23,308 nucleotides of DNA from a virus, in the IMG/VR virus record IMGVR_UViG_3300031539_000324, positions 1 through 23,308 of that record, one strand, 5' to 3'. Below, one piece after another: positions 20,596 through 23,308 of this stretch. Position 1 is the first letter of the stretch. Each line of letters starts with the position of its first letter. Both the position numbers and the translations under genes were made by a program. The notes below the pieces were generated by a model. It had not been told where the DNA came from. It searched no databases and was given only the letters and a program-made list of their open reading frames with translations.

Positions 20596-20883
20596 ATGAT
20601 GAGAAGCGATGGATTGCATTTTGTGAATATGGAGCACGGCACGCTAGTTAGCGAAGTGCTGCCCGAAGAAGTTGCAAACGACATTGTAAAGCAATGGAAA
20701 GAAAACGAGTATGGCGATCTGCTTGATTTCGGTGGTGGTACATACGATATTACGTGTTACGATTTGATTGAACTTTGCGAGAATAAATATACTGTGTTTC
20801 GCAAAAAGTTTACCGGATTTACTGTTGCTGCCGCTAAAGGCATTTTGGAGGAATGCAACAAAGCAAAATCCGCAGATGGATAA
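20596..20883 (+). CDS. Hypothetical acidic protein with its own promoter
   Basis: An unrecognised 95-residue protein with acidic N-terminal half (LPEEVANDIVKQWKENEYGD), a Gly-rich turn (DFGGGTYDI) and two Cys near residues 54 and 61. The start is an ATG pair at 20596/20599. AGGAGG is 1 base from the first and 4 from the second, so on a long transcript the second is more likely, and on a transcript from the adjacent promoter translation would be leaderless. It lies between the zinc ribbon and the prohead protease in the head operon, where small moron-like genes are common. Confidence 0.65.
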   Translation: MMRSDGLHFVNMEHGTLVSEVLPEEVANDIVKQWKENEYGDLLDFGGGTYDITCYDLIELCENKYTVFRKKFTGFTVAAAKGILEECNKAKSADG

Positions 20884-20894
20884 AGGAATTGCAC

Positions 20895-22241
20895 ATGCAA
20901 CAATTATACAAAATGACAAGCGGTGGAATCCAGAAATCTGGCATTGACCTTAAAAATCGAATTGTTCCTGGGTATTACACGAGCGCGACACTCGATTTGC
21001 AAGGGCATATGATCGATAAGAATGCAATGCTTGAGGCGTTAGATGATTATCGCACTTGGGGAACAATCCGCGAGATGCACGAAAACGCCGTTGGTGTTGC
21101 AGATAAAATTGGTATTCCAGAGTGGAATTGGATTGCTGCTAAGATTAGCAATAGTGCATCTGGAACAAATGTACTTCAACTTGTTCAAGATAAAGTATAC
21201 AAGGCATTTAGCGTTGGCATCCTAGTCACTAAGGGTGAATTTACTCGATTCGATAATTTGAACGAGGAAGATTTGGCTGGCGTGCCGATGTCTCTTGTTA
21301 ATATGTTTAGGGAATACGGTGAGATATTTAGAATCACCGGATTGGCTTTGGTGGAGGTCAGCATTGTTGATCGTCCTGCAAACCCGCAGGCTCGCGTGCA
21401 GGATAGTCAAAAAAGTAGTGGCGTACAGGCCGATGTACTACCATCAATTTTCCAGCCGAAAGCACTAGATACGCTTAGCGGTATTGTGCATAGTTCGGTG
21501 GATGTGGTAGTTACAAAAGAAATGTACGATGCTATTCACGCTGATAATACAAAAGAATTGCCGGTCGATGATTCCGGCAATGGTGTCAAACAAGATACCA
21601 ACATTGCGTCCAACGAATCTGATGTATTAAATTCACAATCGGAGGTTACTGTGAGCGACGAAAAAAATGTAGAGGTCGCGGCTGAGGAAATCGAAGTCGT
21701 GGCAGAGGATAAAGTCGCTGAGCCTGTTGCTGAAGAAGAAGTTGCTGTCGAGGAAAAAGCTATCGAGGCCGATGAGGTTATCGATGAGCAGCCCGCAGAC
21801 GAGCAGCTTGAAGATGTAGTTGCCGAGGCTGAAGTTGAGGCCGAAGGCGAAAATGTCGATAAGGCAATTGAACTCGCAAAAGCGATTGAAGCTATTTCCA
21901 AACGCTTGGACGATCTTGACGCTCGTCTCGTGGAAGCATTGCAACCAAAAGTCGAAGATGACAAACCCGTCGATGAGGCTGAAGAGCCTGTCGTGGAACC
22001 GGAAGTCGAAGAGAAATCTGCCGATGACGGTGCCAAAGAAACTGTTGTTGTTCTGAATGATGAACAACTCAAGGGTGTTGTCTCCGCGATAGTGGCTGAA
22101 CTGGCCGCTGCTCGATCTGAGCGCAAGGCTGCGGTGCATAACGAGAAGGTCGATGAAGAGCCTAAGCAGGCGGATGTATCAACGATGCCGACTGATGAGC
22201 TAAGCAAGCTGCTTGCTCTGACCGCCGCGCGTCGCATGTAA
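20895..22241 (+). CDS. Prohead protease (XkdF/S78-like) fused to acidic scaffold
   Basis: A 448-residue protein. The first ~170 residues resemble XkdF-type phage serine proteases: GYYTSATLDLQGHMIDK near 26-42, MHENAVG with His62 as the probable catalytic His, KAFSVGIL with Ser106 as the probable nucleophile, and EVSIVDRPANPQA at 154-166, the hallmark end of prohead proteases. The rest (about 240-430) is extremely acidic, Glu/Val/Ala-rich and helical, as expected of a scaffold that is digested during capsid maturation. ATG 20895 has AAGGA 7 bases upstream. The ATG at 20853 is only 1 base from its GGAGG and is rejected. An internal start at 21651 probably makes the scaffold alone. Confidence 0.85.
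   Translation: MQQLYKMTSGGIQKSGIDLKNRIVPGYYTSATLDLQGHMIDKNAMLEALDDYRTWGTIREMHENAVGVADKIGIPEWNWIAAKISNSASGTNVLQLVQDKVYKAFSVGILVTKGEFTRFDNLNEEDLAGVPMSLVNMFREYGEIFRITGLALVEVSIVDRPANPQARVQDSQKSSGVQADVLPSIFQPKALDTLSGIVHSSVDVVVTKEMYDAIHADNTKELPVDDSGNGVKQDTNIASNESDVLNSQSEVTVSDEKNVEVAAEEIEVVAEDKVAEPVAEEEVAVEEKAIEADEVIDEQPADEQLEDVVAEAEVEAEGENVDKAIELAKAIEAISKRLDDLDARLVEALQPKVEDDKPVDEAEEPVVEPEVEEKSADDGAKETVVVLNDEQLKGVVSAIVAELAAARSERKAAVHNEKVDEEPKQADVSTMPTDELSKLLALTAARRM
21557..21581 (+). other. 8-bp GC-containing hairpin inside protease-scaffold gene
   Basis: ATTGCCGG (21557-21564) and CCGGCAAT (21574-21581) are perfect inverted copies with a 9-base loop. It lies 70 bases upstream of the internal scaffold start. 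No T run follows, so it is not a terminator. A role in mRNA stability or scaffold translation is possible; so is coincidence. Confidence 0.45.
21651..22241 (+). CDS. Nested scaffold protein, in frame with protease
   Basis: Within the protease-scaffold gene a GTG at 21651 is preceded by GGAGG with a 5-base spacer, better than the start of the full gene. Translation from it gives a 196-residue protein consisting only of the acidic helical part (VSDEKNVEVAAEE onward), with a predicted coiled coil around LAKAIEAISKRLDDLDARLVEAL (two segments). This is the layout of lambda C/Nu3, where the scaffold is an in-frame internal product of the protease gene. The scaffold would be made in excess over the protease and cleaved after head assembly. 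The call rests on the ribosome site and the domain boundary; it has not been shown. Confidence 0.7.
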   Translation: MSDEKNVEVAAEEIEVVAEDKVAEPVAEEEVAVEEKAIEADEVIDEQPADEQLEDVVAEAEVEAEGENVDKAIELAKAIEAISKRLDDLDARLVEALQPKVEDDKPVDEAEEPVVEPEVEEKSADDGAKETVVVLNDEQLKGVVSAIVAELAAARSERKAAVHNEKVDEEPKQADVSTMPTDELSKLLALTAARRM

Positions 22242-22255
22242 TGGAGGAATAAATA

Positions 22256-23308
22256 ATGGATGCTCTGACTAAAGCATTGCAACAGACCACTGGTTCTGGT
22301 CAGTACCTGATTCCTGAAGACCTGAATCCGGTTATTATGGAATATCTTGGTCGTCTTAGCCCGCTGTGGCAACTGATGCCCAAGAAACAAGCCGAAGGCA
22401 AAACGCACGAATATGTGAAGCGAACTGCTGTTCCGTCTGCATGGTTCGAAGGCGAACTGACAGCAACGACCGCTTCGTCCAGCACCTACACGCGTGAATC
22501 GCAGCAACTCAAGATTCTGCGCACGTGGGGTGGTGTCTCTGGATACCAGCAGGCCGTTTCCGAGCGCTTTGTTAATGCGCTTCAGGCGGAACTGATTGGT
22601 TCCCTTGAGGGTTTGGCTGAGATGGTTGAATGGTCGGTCATTTTTGGTAATGATATAGATACCTATCAGATTAATGGCCTTGCCACTCAGATGGAAGAAG
22701 ACTCTACTGCCAAGACCGCTTTGGCCAGTGGTGGAAACATCTTGAATGTTGATGGCGTCGTTACGCTTACTCACCTGGACAACATGATTGACCGTGTGAA
22801 TAGCTACCGCGCCGCACAGCGCGATGCTCGTGCATTCTTGATGAGCAACGAGATGATCAGCAAGGTTTCTGGTTTGCAGACGCGTGTTGCCCGTAACGTA
22901 GATAGCGTTGAATTTCCTGGTGGCCTGCGCTTCAGCAGCTATCGTGGCGTTCCTCTGCTTCCTGCGAGCTACGCAACTCCTGCTGTGACCACGACTTCCC
23001 CTGCCGTCACCGCGACGAAGGGTGCTGGCGGATCGCTGGCCGATGATGAGTATTTCTACGTCATCGCAAGCGTCACCGATGCTGGTGAGCAGTTGCATGG
23101 CACGGAAAATAGTGCCACAACTGAGACCACGAACAACAAAGTTGTGTTGACTTGGACGGCTGATGCGAATGCTAAGCTGTACAAGATTTACCGAGCCTTA
23201 ACGACTGGCACTGACAATCATGGCCTTCTGGCTACGGTTGCTGCCAAGACCTATGCTTCTGACGGTGCGATTAGCACGAATGTTGCTACTTGGACTGATG
23301 ACGGTACT
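22256..23308 (+). CDS. Major capsid protein, HK97-like, cut at window edge
   Basis: The frame is open for 351 codons to the end of the window and has no stop. GGAGG lies 8 bases before ATG 22256. The N-terminal 240 residues fit the HK97-type capsid family: GQYLIPEDLNPVIMEYL near 15-31, a TRESQQLKILRTWGG strand region, an AELIGSLEGLAEMVEWSVIFGND long helix, INGLATQM near 140, AFLMSNEMISKVSGL near 197 and a GLRFSSYRGVPLLP strand. From about residue 243 a Thr/Ala-rich linker leads to DDEYFYVIASVTDAGE and NKVVLTWTADANAKLYKIYRA, which read like an immunoglobulin or fibronectin type III domain. Codon use is more C-ending and regular than in neighbours, as expected for an abundant protein. Confidence 0.9.
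   Translation, partial: MDALTKALQQTTGSGQYLIPEDLNPVIMEYLGRLSPLWQLMPKKQAEGKTHEYVKRTAVPSAWFEGELTATTASSSTYTRESQQLKILRTWGGVSGYQQAVSERFVNALQAELIGSLEGLAEMVEWSVIFGNDIDTYQINGLATQMEEDSTAKTALASGGNILNVDGVVTLTHLDNMIDRVNSYRAAQRDARAFLMSNEMISKVSGLQTRVARNVDSVEFPGGLRFSSYRGVPLLPASYATPAVTTTSPAVTATKGAGGSLADDEYFYVIASVTDAGEQLHGTENSATTETTNNKVVLTWTADANAKLYKIYRALTTGTDNHGLLATVAAKTYASDGAISTNVATWTDDGT

Noticed and set aside
20853-20894. Earlier ATG of the prohead protease gene
   Set aside because: GGAGG is only one base from that ATG and it overlaps the preceding gene; ATG 20895 has a properly spaced site.
21536-23098. 520-codon open frame on the minus strand, opposite the scaffold and capsid genes
   Set aside because: It is antisense to two well-supported genes, its product is low-complexity Ser/Ala/Thr sequence mirroring Glu/Ala codons of the scaffold, and it has no ribosome site or promoter.
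1-23308. CRISPR array, insertion sequence, integrase or attachment site
   Set aside because: No regularly spaced repeats, no transposase or recombinase gene, and no tRNA-end duplication were seen in the window.

Overview
The window is a continuous stretch of a tailed double-stranded DNA phage genome (or an integrated or assembled copy of one). It has a classical head-packaging and head-building module: small and large terminase, portal, prohead protease with scaffold, and major capsid protein. Beside it lies a phage replication, recombination and nucleotide module: DnaG-type primase, RecA, RecJ, a Hjc-like nuclease, SSB, dUTPase, a ThyX-like protein and a class II ribonucleotide reductase. 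Genes are tightly packed, many overlap by 4 nt, and strong AGGAGG-type ribosome sites and consensus TTGACA/TATAAT promoters point to a bacterial host using a sigma70-like factor. The sequence does not identify the host.

Layout: (1) 92-7278, minus strand, reads leftward from a promoter near 7309-7337: three small genes (two of them zinc-ribbon proteins), recJ, two small genes, recA, a small gene overlapping recA, a Hjc-like resolvase, a DUF1599 protein, primase, an unknown protein and ThyX. (2) 7443-9184, plus strand: dut, a methyltransferase-HNH fusion and ssb, closed by a bidirectional terminator at 9197-9233. (3) 9232-11685, minus strand: a NADAR-domain protein, two small tandem proteins that look paralogous, a roughly 440-base block of structured non-coding RNA containing one canonical tRNA-Met(CAU), and an unknown 256-residue protein under a strong promoter embedded in a 70-bp palindrome. 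(4) 11826-15917, minus strand: a class II (adenosylcobalamin) ribonucleotide reductase interrupted by two inteins, each ending in Gln rather than Asn, behind a promoter whose start point falls at a tiny leader ORF. (5) 16118 to the right edge, plus strand: terS with a MucR-like zinc finger, terL, a small gene, portal, a Com-like zinc ribbon, a small gene with its own promoter, the protease-scaffold with an internal scaffold start, and the major capsid protein, cut by the window edge.

Working together: RNR, dUTPase and the ThyX-like protein would supply dNTPs without thymine starvation or uracil incorporation. Primase, SSB, RecA, RecJ and the Hjc-like nuclease form a recombination-dependent replication set; no DNA polymerase or replicative helicase lies in this window. 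The right half is the late head operon.

The most unusual part is the RNA block at 10471-10908. Around a normal tRNA-Met it carries an RNA with tRNA acceptor, D and T arms but a tetraloop hairpin in place of the anticodon arm, a 53-nt tRNA-like RNA with one hairpin in place of the D and anticodon arms, a ~135-nt RNA closed by a 13-bp helix with a possible pseudoknot and an anti-Shine-Dalgarno-like segment, and two further hairpins. Almost every base of the block falls in a predicted structure. All calls come from reading the sequence; no database or folding program was run.
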